Source: Pseudomonas amygdali (GTDB lineage: Bacteria; Pseudomonadota; Gammaproteobacteria; Pseudomonadales; Pseudomonadaceae). Taken from it: a stretch of 47,673 nt of DNA. Both the position numbers and the translations under genes were made by a program. This document shows positions 26,373-34,399 of the stretch, in pieces; position 1 is the stretch's first letter; the number at the start of each line of letters is the position of its first letter. The DNA is taken from assembly GCF_002699855.1 (NCBI RefSeq), contig NZ_LKBW01000235.1:1-47673 (forward strand), read 5' to 3'. The notes under the pieces are model-generated. The model saw only the letters and a list, made by a program, of their open reading frames with translations. It was not told where the DNA came from and searched no databases.

Positions 26373-27812
26373 ATGACCAATCTTTTGCTCTATCAGCGTA
26401 TCGCCCAGCAGCTTGCCGAAGATATTCGTCGTGGGGTGTATCAACCCGGTGAGCGTGTGCCTTCGGTTCGCAAGATGAGTTCGCAGCTCAATGTCAGCCA
26501 TGCGACGGTATTGCAGGCTTATGCGAACCTTGAAGATCAAGGGTTGATCCGGGCGCGTCCTCAGTCCGGCTACTATGTTCATCAAACCCCGGCACTTACG
26601 GCTTCGACCCCGGATATCGCGCGGGTCGAGCGGCCTGGTCTGGTCACGCGCAGCAGTATCATCCAGCAAGTGCTCGAGGAATCCCGACGCGAGGGCGTGT
26701 TTGCTCTGGGCGCCGCTGTGCCTCATGTGGACTACCTGCCGGTGCGCGCGCTGCATCAGCAATTAGCGAAAGTGACGCGTTTTCACAGCCCGCGGGCCTT
26801 CAGCTATATGTTCAGCCCGGGTTTCGAGCCGCTGCGCAGGCAGGTCGCCATCCGTATGCGCGACGCCGGCGTGGTGGTCGATCCGTCCGAGGTGGTGATC
26901 ACTCACGGGTGCGTGGATGCACTGCAGATGACTCTTCGCGTGCTGACCCGGCCGGGTGACCTGATTGCTGCCGAGTCGCCTGCTTATTACGGGTTGTTGC
27001 AACTTGCCGACCTATTGGGCTTGAAAGTCATCGAAATCCCCAGCGACCCGGCCACCGGCATCAGTCTGGAGGCCTTGCAACTGGCGGCCAATCAATGGTC
27101 AATCAAAGCATTGGTACTGACTTCACGCCTGAGCAACCCACTGGGCGGCACCATGCCGGAGGAGCGGCAGAAGAACCTGCTGCGTCTGGCCTCGGACTTC
27201 GATATTCAAGTGGTTGAAGACGATGTCTACGGTGAGTTGATGTTCGAAGTCGGGAGGACCAAGGCGCTCAAGGCGTTCGATCGGCTGGGGAGGGTGATTT
27301 ACTGTTCCAGCTTTTCCAAGACGCTGTCGCCCGGTGTACGCATCGGCTGGATCATCGCTGGCAAATACCAGGCAGAAATTCAACGTCTGCAGACTTTCAG
27401 CACGCATTCTGCATGCAGTGTTACGCAGATGGCGGTCGCCGCATACCTCGAAAACGGCGGTTACGATCGGCACTTACGTTTCATTCGCCTGGAATACCGC
27501 AAGAATCTCAGCGCCTTCCAATTGGCGGTGCAGCAGTTCTTTCCTGAGGGCACTCAGATGAGTCGCCCTGCGGGTGGGTTCATTCTGTGGGTTAGCCTGC
27601 CGGGCCGGGTCAATACTCAGGAGCTGCATGTTCGTGCGCTGGAGCAGGGTATCAGTATCGCGCCGGGGTTGATCTTCAGTAATACCGAGCAGTTCAATCA
27701 TTGCATTCGCCTCAACTGCGGGATGCCTTGGAACAAAGAGGCTGAGCGGGCACTGATGACGCTGGGTATTCTGGCCAAGCAGTTGTGTCAGGAGGCGGTA
27801 CATGTGTACTGA
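26373..27812 (+). CDS. MocR-type regulator (GntR HTH + aminotransferase fold)
   Basis: 479 residues. A GntR winged HTH (about 1-75; VPSVRKMSSQLNVSHATVLQ) is fused to a fold-type I aminotransferase domain (about 110-470). The PLP lysine lies in YCSSFSKTLSPGVRIGW. Family members regulate genes of vitamin B6, GABA, taurine or D-Ala-D-Ala metabolism, but no such target lies beside it here. The ATG at 26373 starts at the HTH; an upstream in-frame start would add unconserved residues. It could also retain an enzymatic role. Confidence 0.9.
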   Translation: MTNLLLYQRIAQQLAEDIRRGVYQPGERVPSVRKMSSQLNVSHATVLQAYANLEDQGLIRARPQSGYYVHQTPALTASTPDIARVERPGLVTRSSIIQQVLEESRREGVFALGAAVPHVDYLPVRALHQQLAKVTRFHSPRAFSYMFSPGFEPLRRQVAIRMRDAGVVVDPSEVVITHGCVDALQMTLRVLTRPGDLIAAESPAYYGLLQLADLLGLKVIEIPSDPATGISLEALQLAANQWSIKALVLTSRLSNPLGGTMPEERQKNLLRLASDFDIQVVEDDVYGELMFEVGRTKALKAFDRLGRVIYCSSFSKTLSPGVRIGWIIAGKYQAEIQRLQTFSTHSACSVTQMAVAAYLENGGYDRHLRFIRLEYRKNLSAFQLAVQQFFPEGTQMSRPAGGFILWVSLPGRVNTQELHVRALEQGISIAPGLIFSNTEQFNHCIRLNCGMPWNKEAERALMTLGILAKQLCQEAVHVY

Positions 27813-27928
27813 GTTGTAAAGATTTTTTGTCAATTGTTTTGAACTCTTGGCTTGTCAGGTTGGCCTCAAAAGCACAGCATGTGTTTCTTTTCCGGCTATT
27901 TGCCACTGTCTTGCCTGACTTTTTGCCT

Positions 27929-28570
27929 ATGAATGTTTTTCGCTGTCTGGGATTGCTTGTCGTCGTGCTTCTGAGTGGTTGTGATGCTCAGGATCCTCCT
28001 GTGCCCAAGCCTAAAACCGAGGCGGTTATTACGGCTCCGGTCTCGCCTGAAGTGCACTTGAAGACCGAGGCTCCTGTGGAGGCGGTGGCGACGGATGCAA
28101 AACAGATAAAGGCACCCGATACCATGCATCAGTTGATGCCAGGTGTCCCGGTGGTGCCGGTAGTGGTGGGCAAGGAAAAATCACAACCATCAGCGCCTCC
28201 GGTGGCCAAGGCGGCAGTTTCTGAAAAGTCGCCTTCGAAAGTAGCGGCGGCCAAGGCGCCTGTCAGCAAGCGCAAGAACGCCAAAGACGCCAAAACGGCC
28301 AGTGCCAAGGATGTGCGCATCAAGTCGCCAAAGCTCGACCTGAGTTTGCCGCCCGAGCTTGTCAAGGAGCTGGACCCGCCCGCCAATGTGATTACCAGCA
28401 AGCGCAAGCCGATATTGCCGCAGATGTTCAGCGACAAGGGGGCTTCGGCCAACCCCGGCCCCTTTGAGCTTGAAGGTCGATTGCTGACCAACGAAATGCA
28501 ATTGCAGATGCGCAACGAAAACCGTCGCGATGTCGAAGGTGCTGCGCTGGATTTCAAATTCAAGCAGTAA
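27929..28570 (+). CDS. Lys/Pro/Ala-rich lipoprotein of unknown function
   Basis: 213 residues from the ATG at 27929, chosen because it directly opens a lipoprotein signal (MNVFRCLGLLVVVLLSGC). The middle part (about 25-145) is low-complexity, rich in Pro, Lys, Val and Ala, as in periplasm-spanning linkers. The C-terminal 70 residues are more ordered (LPPELVKELDPP...) and end in FKFKQ. I recognise no domain. It lies 116 bp after the MocR gene and just before the YkgJ gene. Confidence 0.7.
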   Translation: MNVFRCLGLLVVVLLSGCDAQDPPVPKPKTEAVITAPVSPEVHLKTEAPVEAVATDAKQIKAPDTMHQLMPGVPVVPVVVGKEKSQPSAPPVAKAAVSEKSPSKVAAAKAPVSKRKNAKDAKTASAKDVRIKSPKLDLSLPPELVKELDPPANVITSKRKPILPQMFSDKGASANPGPFELEGRLLTNEMQLQMRNENRRDVEGAALDFKFKQ

Positions 28571-28664
28571 GCCCTGCCTATCGTCCGATACGGCGTTTTC
28601 AAACAGACGTTTTGACGGTTAATATTCTTCCTCTTTTTCTATTTTTCAGTAAGGGTGTCTGGCC

Positions 28665-28922
28665 ATGGACTGCCGTTCCGATTGTGGTGCGTGCTGCATA
28701 GCGCCTTCCATCACGTCTCCCATACCCGGCATGCCCGATGGAAAACCGGCAGGTGAGCGATGCCTGCACTTGTCGGTCGAGCTTCTGTGCGCCTTGTTCG
28801 GCAGGCCCGAGCGCCCTGCGGTATGCAGTCAGTTCAAGGCGGCGGAAGATGTCTGCGGAGTCGATCAGGCGGATGCCATTCGCCTTATTGGCTGGTGGGA
28901 AAAAGCTACAGCAGTTGCATGA
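28665..28922 (+). CDS. YkgJ-family cysteine-cluster protein
   Basis: 85 residues starting MDCRSDCGACCIAPSI, with cysteines at 3, 7, 10 and 11 and further ones near 33, 41, 54 and 64. The spacing fits the YkgJ / CxxCxxxx zinc- or iron-binding family. Its function is unknown. From memory, a similar small gene lies next to gltA in other Pseudomonas. It is 94 bp after the lipoprotein gene. Confidence 0.8.
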   Translation: MDCRSDCGACCIAPSITSPIPGMPDGKPAGERCLHLSVELLCALFGRPERPAVCSQFKAAEDVCGVDQADAIRLIGWWEKATAVA

Positions 28923-28979
28923 AAGGGCGGTTTTTGGGCGCTAGTGCTTTGTCGGAACTTCAAAACAAGGAATAAAACA

Positions 28980-29192
28980 ATGAGTCCGCTGTATCGCATC
29001 GCTGTTGCTTGTGGTTTGACTGTAATGCTTGCCGGAACGGCGCAGGCTGACGACTGGAAAGTGGTCAAGAACGAGGATGGCATCAAGGTTTCGTTGAGTG
29101 ATGTGCCTGGGTCCGATTACAAGGCCTATCAGGGCATTGCGCCGTTCAATACGCTGAAAGCGCTCAGAGAGCGGGCTGCGCAGACGCAATAA
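28980..29192 (+). pseudogene. truncated START-domain periplasmic protein gene
   Basis: 70 codons. A signal peptide (MSPLYRIAVACGLTVMLAG...AQA) leads into DDWKVVKNEDGIKVSLSDVPGSDYKAYQG, which resembles the start of the roughly 200-residue START-like proteins found here in other pseudomonads. After residue 50 the similarity fades, and a stop comes at residue 71, followed at once by the terminator shared with gltA. The rest of a START domain is missing in all frames, suggesting an internal deletion. It could still be a short secreted protein. The comparison is from memory. Confidence 0.5.
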
Positions 29193-29216
29193 TCTGCAGT
29201 ACGCAGTACGCACAAA

Positions 29217-29246
29217 AAAGGGCTGCCAGTGGCAGCCCTTTGTTTT
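29217..29246. terminator. bidirectional terminator between the START fragment and gltA
   Basis: AAAGGGCTGCC-AGT-GGCAGCCCTTT, an 11-bp perfect stem with TGTTTTT on the plus side and a T run on the minus side. Confidence 0.9.
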
Positions 29247-29258
29247 TGCGTGTAACGC

Positions 29259-30548
29259 TTACTTGCGGTCTTGCAGGGCGACGATATCGCGTTGCACGTT
29301 GCCGGTGTAGAGCTGGCGAGGGCGACCGATCTTGTAAGGGCTGGAGAGCATTTCTTTCCAGTGCGAAATCCAGCCGACGGTCCGCGCCAGAGCGAAGATT
29401 ACGGTGAACATGCTGGTCGGAATGCCGATGGCCTTGAGGATGATGCCTGAGTAGAAGTCGACGTTCGGGTACAGCGAGCGCTCGATGAAGTACGGGTCGG
29501 TCAGGGCGATCTCTTCGAGGCGCATGGCCAGTTCGAGCTGAGGATCGTTGGTGATACCCAGTTCCTTGAGCACTTCGTCGCAGGTCTGCTTCATCACGGT
29601 GGCACGCGGGTCACGGTTCTTGTAGACGCGGTGGCCGAAGCCCATGAGCTTGAACGGGTCGTTCTTGTCCTTGGCCTTGGCGATGAACTTGTCGATGTTC
29701 GACACGTCACCGATTTCATCCAGCATGGTCAGTACCGCTTCGTTGGCGCCGCCGTGGGCCGGGCCCCATAGCGCGGCGATGCCGGCAGCGATACAGGCAA
29801 ACGGGTTGGCGCCCGAAGAGCCTGCCATGCGGACGGTGGATGTCGAGGCGTTCTGCTCGTGATCGGCGTGAAGGATGAAGATCTTGTCCATCGCCTTGGC
29901 CAGCACCGGGCTGATCGGTTTGATCTCGCACGGGGTGTTGAACATCATGTGCAGGAAGTTTTCGGCGTAGCTGAGGTCGTTGCGCGGGTACATCATGGGC
30001 TGGCCCATGGAGTACTTGTAGACCATCGCTGCCAGGGTCGGCATCTTGGCCACCAGGCGTACAGCGGAAATCTCGCGGTGCTGCGGGTTATTGATGTCCA
30101 GCGAGTCGTGGTAGAACGCTGACAGGGCACCGACTACGCCGCACATGACGGCCATCGGGTGGGCGTCGCGACGAAAGCCGTTGAAGAAGGTCTTGAGTTG
30201 CTCGTGAACCATCGTGTGGTTCTTGACCACGGCCACGAACTGGGCTTTCTGTTCGGCGGTCGGCAGTTCGCCGTTGAGCAGCAGGTAGCAGGTTTCGAGG
30301 TAATCGGACTGCTCGGCCAGTTGTTCGATCGGGTAGCCGCGGTGCAGCAGAATGCCATTGTCACCATCAATGTAGGTGATCTTCGAATCGCAAGAGGCCG
30401 TGGACATGAAGCCAGGGTCAAATGTGAAGCGGCCGGTGGCGGTCAGGCCGCGTACGTCGATCACGTCCGGACCCACTGTACCGGTCAGAATTGGCAGCTC
30501 GACGGGAGCAGCGCCCTCGATGATCAACTGCGCTTTTTTGTCAGCCAT
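29259..30548 (-). CDS. gltA: citrate synthase
   Basis: Condenses acetyl-CoA and oxaloacetate to citrate. 429 residues, the hexameric type regulated by NADH in Gram-negatives. Active-site segments are visible: [11 protein letters not shown] (catalytic His), MGFGHRVYK and [13 protein letters not shown]. The start [12 protein letters not shown] has GGAGG upstream on the minus strand. It is divergent from sdhC, placing all TCA genes of the window around one 362-bp control region. Confidence 0.98.
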   Translation of the reverse strand: MADKKAQLIIEGAAPVELPILTGTVGPDVIDVRGLTATGRFTFDPGFMSTASCDSKITYIDGDNGILLHRGYPIEQLAEQSDYLETCYLLLNGELPTAEQKAQFVAVVKNHTMVHEQLKTFFNGFRRDAHPMAVMCGVVGALSAFYHDSLDINNPQHREISAVRLVAKMPTLAAMVYKYSMGQPMMYPRNDLSYAENFLHMMFNTPCEIKPISPVLAKAMDKIFILHADHEQNASTSTVRMAGSSGANPFACIAAGIAALWGPAHGGANEAVLTMLDEIGDVSNIDKFIAKAKDKNDPFKLMGFGHRVYKNRDPRATVMKQTCDEVLKELGITNDPQLELAMRLEEIALTDPYFIERSLYPNVDFYSGIILKAIGIPTSMFTVIFALARTVGWISHWKEMLSSPYKIGRPRQLYTGNVQRDIVALQDRK

Positions 30549-30606
30549 GTGGCCTCCTATTTATGCTTCAAATCATCAGACAGGCCCCCCACGCAGGGCC
30601 CGCATC

Positions 30607-30634
30607 ACTATAGTGAGATAAATTCTAAAGTCAA
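30607..30634 (-). promoter_or_regulatory. promoter of gltA
   Basis: On the minus strand TTGACT (30634-30629), a 16-bp spacer, then TATAGT (30612-30607), about 60 bp before the start codon. Confidence 0.7.
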
Positions 30635-30748
30635 TTTGCCTAAAGTCGTGTTCCGCAAGGGCTCGCTGTGGATTTTTTCAAGCTGTTTCCTGCCGTTTAC
30701 GCCTTTTGTCCCGGCAACGCAATGCGCCATTGGCGGTAAGTCTGCGCG

Positions 30749-30777
30749 TTGTCATTAGTAACCTAACTGTCTATACT
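30749..30777 (+). promoter_or_regulatory. promoter of the sdh operon
   Basis: TTGTCA (30749-30754), a 17-bp spacer, then TATACT (30772-30777). The implied leader to sdhC is about 125 nt and includes a small hairpin (CCAAA/TTTGG near 30790). Between the two promoters (30635-30748) nothing else was recognised. Confidence 0.7.
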
Positions 30778-30910
30778 CGGCGTCCGACCGCCAAAGGCTT
30801 TTTGGCCTGTTTCAAGGGGGTCGTCACTTCCTGGGTGGTGGGTACCTGACCAGTGCACTTCCCAACAACTTGCCCTGATTGCTAGGGGCTCTTCAGTGTG
30901 AAAAAAAGCC

Positions 30911-31285
30911 GTGAATAGCCAACGACCTGTAAATCTAGACCTAAGGACCATCAAGCTCCCAGTCACCGCTTACACGTCCATCCTTCACCGCATCTCCGGT
31001 GTCATCCTCTTTGTCGGTATTGCAATCATGCTGTATGCAATGGACAAGTCGCTGGCGTCCGAAGAAGGGTTCGGTGAAGTCAAGGCGTGTCTGACCAGCC
31101 CGCTGGCCAAGCTGATCATCTGGGGGCTTTTGTCTGCCCTGCTGTATCACATGGTGGCCGGTATCCGTCACCTCATCATGGACTCCGGGGTAGGCGAGAC
31201 GCTCGAAGGCGGCAAGCTGGGCTCCAAAATCGTTATCGCGGTTTCCGTGATACTGATTCTTCTGGCAGGAGTATGGATATGGTAA
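30911..31285 (+). CDS. sdhC: succinate dehydrogenase, cytochrome b556 subunit
   Basis: 124 residues, three membrane helices, anchoring SdhAB and binding haem b and quinone. RTIKLPVTAYTSILHRISGV contains the quinone-site Ser and Arg, and LLYHMVAGIRHLIMD the haem-ligand His. The start is a GTG at 30911; an in-frame stop just upstream excludes an earlier start. No Shine-Dalgarno is visible, only an A-rich run. sdhD overlaps its last codons. Confidence 0.96.
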   Translation: MNSQRPVNLDLRTIKLPVTAYTSILHRISGVILFVGIAIMLYAMDKSLASEEGFGEVKACLTSPLAKLIIWGLLSALLYHMVAGIRHLIMDSGVGETLEGGKLGSKIVIAVSVILILLAGVWIW

Positions 31286-31647
31286 CCAACGTCACCAACC
31301 TTTCGCGTTCGGGCCTCTATGACTGGATGGCCCAGCGTGTTTCTGCGGTCGTGCTCGCGGCTTATTTCATATTCCTGATCGGATACATGGTCTTTCATCC
31401 GGGTCTGAGCTACGCCCAATGGCATGATCTGTTCGCACACAGCGGGATGCGTATCTTCAGTCTGCTCGCCCTCGTTGCCCTTGGCGCTCACGCCTGGGTC
31501 GGCATGTGGACCATTGCGACCGACTACCTGACGCCAATGGCGCTGGGCAAGTCCGCCACTGCAGTACGTTTTCTGTTTCAGGCGGTATGCGGCGTTCTGA
31601 TGTTCGCCTACTTCGTCTGGGGCGTGCAGATTCTTTGGGGTATCTGA
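31279..31647 (+). CDS. sdhD: succinate dehydrogenase, membrane anchor subunit
   Basis: 122 residues, three membrane helices, the second anchor subunit of complex II. The ATG at 31279 is preferred over one at 31273 because AGGAG (31267-31271) lies at 7 bp from it and only 1 bp from the other. It overlaps sdhC by 7 bp, so translation is coupled. sdhA follows after 3 bp. Confidence 0.95.
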   Translation: MVTNVTNLSRSGLYDWMAQRVSAVVLAAYFIFLIGYMVFHPGLSYAQWHDLFAHSGMRIFSLLALVALGAHAWVGMWTIATDYLTPMALGKSATAVRFLFQAVCGVLMFAYFVWGVQILWGI

Positions 31648-31650
31648 TTC

Positions 31651-33423
31651 ATGGCTAACATAAATTCGCTTTCCTTCGACGCCATCATCATTGGTGGTGG
31701 CGGTGCCGGCATGCGCGCTGCTCTGCAGCTCGCTCAGGGCGGTCACAAGACTGCCGTGGTCACCAAGGTGTTCCCGACGCGCTCGCACACCGTTTCTGCC
31801 CAGGGTGGCATCACCTGCGCAATCGCCTCTGCCGATCCGAACGATGACTGGCGCTGGCACATGTACGATACCGTCAAGGGTTCCGACTACATCGGTGACC
31901 AGGACGCTATCGAATACATGTGTTCCGTAGGTCCTGAAGCCGTTTTCGAACTCGAGCACATGGGCCTGCCGTTCTCCCGTACCGAACAGGGCCGCATCTA
32001 TCAGCGTCCATTCGGCGGTCAGTCCAAGGACTTCGGCAAGGGCGGTCAGGCTGCACGTACCTGTGCTGCTGCCGACCGTACCGGTCACGCACTGCTGCAC
32101 ACCCTGTATCAGGCCAACCTCAAGGCCGGCACTGTATTCCTCAACGAATACTACGGCGTGGATCTGGTCAAGAATCAGGACGGTGCCTTTGTCGGCATCA
32201 TCGCCATCTGCATTGAAACCGGCGAAACCTCCTACATCCGTGCCAACGCCACCGTGCTGGCAACCGGCGGTGCAGGGCGTATCTACTCCTCCACCACCAA
32301 CGCCCTGATCAATACCGGTGACGGTATCGGCATGGCGCTGCGTGCTGGTGTCCCGGTTCAGGACATCGAAATGTGGCAGTTCCACCCGACCGGCATTGCC
32401 GGTGCAGGTGTACTGGTCACCGAAGGCTGCCGCGGCGAAGGCGGCTACCTGATCAACAAGCACGGCGAGCGTTTCATGGAGCGTTATGCTCCGAACGCCA
32501 AGGACCTTGCAGGTCGTGACGTGGTTGCGCGCTCTATGGTCAAGGAAATCATTGCCGGCAACGGCTGTGGTCCGGATGGCGACCATGTAATGCTCAAGCT
32601 CGATCACCTGGGCGAAGAAGTGTTGCACAGCCGTCTGCCAGGCATTATGGAATTGTCCAAGACCTTCGCTCACGTCGACCCTGCAACAGCGCCGATTCCG
32701 GTAGTTCCTACCTGCCATTACATGATGGGCGGCGTTGCCACCAACATTCATGGTCAGGCGATCACTCAGGACGCCGCCGGTGTCGATCAGATCATTCCGG
32801 GTCTGTTCGCGGTAGGTGAAGTGGCTTGCGTATCGGTTCACGGTGCCAACCGTCTGGGCGGCAACTCGTTGCTCGATCTGGTTGTGTTCGGTCGCGCTGC
32901 GGGTATCCACCTGGAGAAAGCGCTGAGCGAAGGTATCGACTACGCCCGTGCTTCCGAGTCCGACATCGATGCTGCGCTGGCACGCGTTGCCGGCCTGAAC
33001 GAGCGCACTACCGGCGAAGACGTCGCCACGCTGCGTAAAGAGCTGCAAAGCTGCATGCAGAACTACTTCGGTGTGTTCCGCACCGGCGAATACATGCAGA
33101 AGGGTATTGCTCAGCTGGCTGACCTGCGCGTGCGTATCGCCAACGTCAAGATCAATGACAAGAGCCAGGCATTCAATACCGCCCGTATCGAAGCGCTTGA
33201 ACTGCAAAACCTGCTGGAAGTTGCCGAAGCCACGGCGATCGCCGCAGAGCATCGTAAAGAGTCCCGCGGCGCTCACGCCCGTGAAGACTTTGAAGATCGC
33301 GATGACGAGAACTGGTTGTGCCACACCCTGTATTTCCCGGGTGACAAGCGCGTGACCAAGCGTGCCGTGAACTTCTCGCCGAAGACTGTTCCGACTTTTG
33401 AACCTAAGATTCGGACTTATTAA
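31651..33423 (+). CDS. sdhA: succinate dehydrogenase, flavoprotein subunit
   Basis: 590 residues. It oxidises succinate to fumarate, with FAD bound covalently to H46 in [16 protein letters not shown] at 15-20 binds the FAD dinucleotide. [21 protein letters not shown] and the C-terminal helical domain are typical. It lies between sdhD (3 bp gap) and sdhB. A very long open frame on the opposite strand across sdhDAB is a codon-bias shadow. Confidence 0.98.
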   Translation: MANINSLSFDAIIIGGGGAGMRAALQLAQGGHKTAVVTKVFPTRSHTVSAQGGITCAIASADPNDDWRWHMYDTVKGSDYIGDQDAIEYMCSVGPEAVFELEHMGLPFSRTEQGRIYQRPFGGQSKDFGKGGQAARTCAAADRTGHALLHTLYQANLKAGTVFLNEYYGVDLVKNQDGAFVGIIAICIETGETSYIRANATVLATGGAGRIYSSTTNALINTGDGIGMALRAGVPVQDIEMWQFHPTGIAGAGVLVTEGCRGEGGYLINKHGERFMERYAPNAKDLAGRDVVARSMVKEIIAGNGCGPDGDHVMLKLDHLGEEVLHSRLPGIMELSKTFAHVDPATAPIPVVPTCHYMMGGVATNIHGQAITQDAAGVDQIIPGLFAVGEVACVSVHGANRLGGNSLLDLVVFGRAAGIHLEKALSEGIDYARASESDIDAALARVAGLNERTTGEDVATLRKELQSCMQNYFGVFRTGEYMQKGIAQLADLRVRIANVKINDKSQAFNTARIEALELQNLLEVAEATAIAAEHRKESRGAHAREDFEDRDDENWLCHTLYFPGDKRVTKRAVNFSPKTVPTFEPKIRTY

Positions 33424-33435
33424 GGGGTGACCGAT

Positions 33436-34140
33436 ATGTTGCAAGTCAGTGTTTATCGTTACAACCCTGAGCAGGACGCTGCGCCGTTCATGCAGGAGTT
33501 TCAGGTCGATACCGGTGGCAAGGACCTGATGGTGCTGGACGTGCTCGCCCTGGTCAAAGAACAGGATCAAGGCTTCTCTTACCGTCGTTCGTGCCGCGAA
33601 GGCGTGTGCGGTTCCGATGGCATGAACATCAATGGCAAGAACGGTCTGGCCTGCATCACGCCGCTGTCTGCCGTTGTTGCCAAGAACAAGCTGATCGTAC
33701 GTCCGCTGCCTGGTTTGCCGGTCATTCGTGACCTGGTCGTCGATATGAGCATCTTCTACAAGCAGTACGAGAAGGTGAAGCCGTTCCTGCAGAATGACAC
33801 GCCGGCTCCGGCCATCGAACGTCTGCAAACTCCGGAAGAGCGCGAAAAGCTTGATGGCCTGTACGAGTGCATTCTGTGCGCTTGCTGCTCGACTTCCTGC
33901 CCGTCCTTCTGGTGGAACCCCAACAAGTTCCTGGGTCCTGCTGCGCTGCTGCAAGCCTACCGTTTTCTGGCTGACAGCCGTGACACCCGCACCAGTGAGC
34001 GTCTGGCTTCGCTTGATGACCCGTTCAGCGTATTCCGCTGCCGCGGCATCATGAACTGCGTCAATGTGTGCCCGAAAGGCCTTAACCCAACCAAGGCTAT
34101 CGGTCACGTGCGCAACATGTTGTTGCAAAACGGCGTCTGA
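33436..34140 (+). CDS. sdhB: succinate dehydrogenase, iron-sulfur subunit
   Basis: 234 residues carrying electrons from FAD to quinone. [2Fe-2S]: SCREGVCGSDGMNING with a later Cys in GLAC. [4Fe-4S]: CILCACCSTSC. [3Fe-4S]: CRGIMNCVNVCPKG. The ATG at 33436 is chosen because GGGG is 8 bp upstream; a GTG at 33427 overlaps that same site. Last gene of sdhCDAB. Confidence 0.97.
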   Translation: MLQVSVYRYNPEQDAAPFMQEFQVDTGGKDLMVLDVLALVKEQDQGFSYRRSCREGVCGSDGMNINGKNGLACITPLSAVVAKNKLIVRPLPGLPVIRDLVVDMSIFYKQYEKVKPFLQNDTPAPAIERLQTPEEREKLDGLYECILCACCSTSCPSFWWNPNKFLGPAALLQAYRFLADSRDTRTSERLASLDDPFSVFRCRGIMNCVNVCPKGLNPTKAIGHVRNMLLQNGV

Positions 34141-34399
34141 TTCATCGTTTTATCTGTTACACCGTTGCACTGAAGTGGCTGCGGCGCAGGCTTCAACCGG
34201 CGCCGTAGTTTTAACCTGAGCAGTAGCTCGCAAAGCTGCCGCTCTTATTTTGAAGAAATGAGACCAGCAGGGGCATCCGGGCTGGTACCCGGACTATCTG
34301 CGTGATCCCTGGTGACTTGATACAGTCGCTGCACACGACTATTTCAGGATTGCTCTGGTGTCTTCGCCGGTGGTGTCCCCTTACCGAGGGTGACCAAGC
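34141..34399 (+). promoter_or_regulatory. structured leader between sdhB and sucA
   Basis: No gene. A 9-bp stem CTGCGGCGC/GCGCCGTAG (34179-34208) followed by TTTT may attenuate sdh read-through. Downstream, a hairpin TCCGGG-CTGGTA-CCCGGA (34276-34293) lies inside an outer helix ACCAG..GGG / CCCTGGT (34263-34313); ACCAG can instead pair with CTGGT at 34282-34286. A possible promoter TTGATA / TATTTC is at 34317-34345. Rfam lists a sucA-II motif upstream of sucA in pseudomonads; this may be it. Confidence 0.5.

Noticed and set aside
31168..34128. 986-codon open frame on the minus strand across sdhD-sdhA-sdhB
   Set aside because: It is fully antisense to three clear genes, has no recognisable domain, and such frames arise from the biased third-codon positions of high-GC genes.
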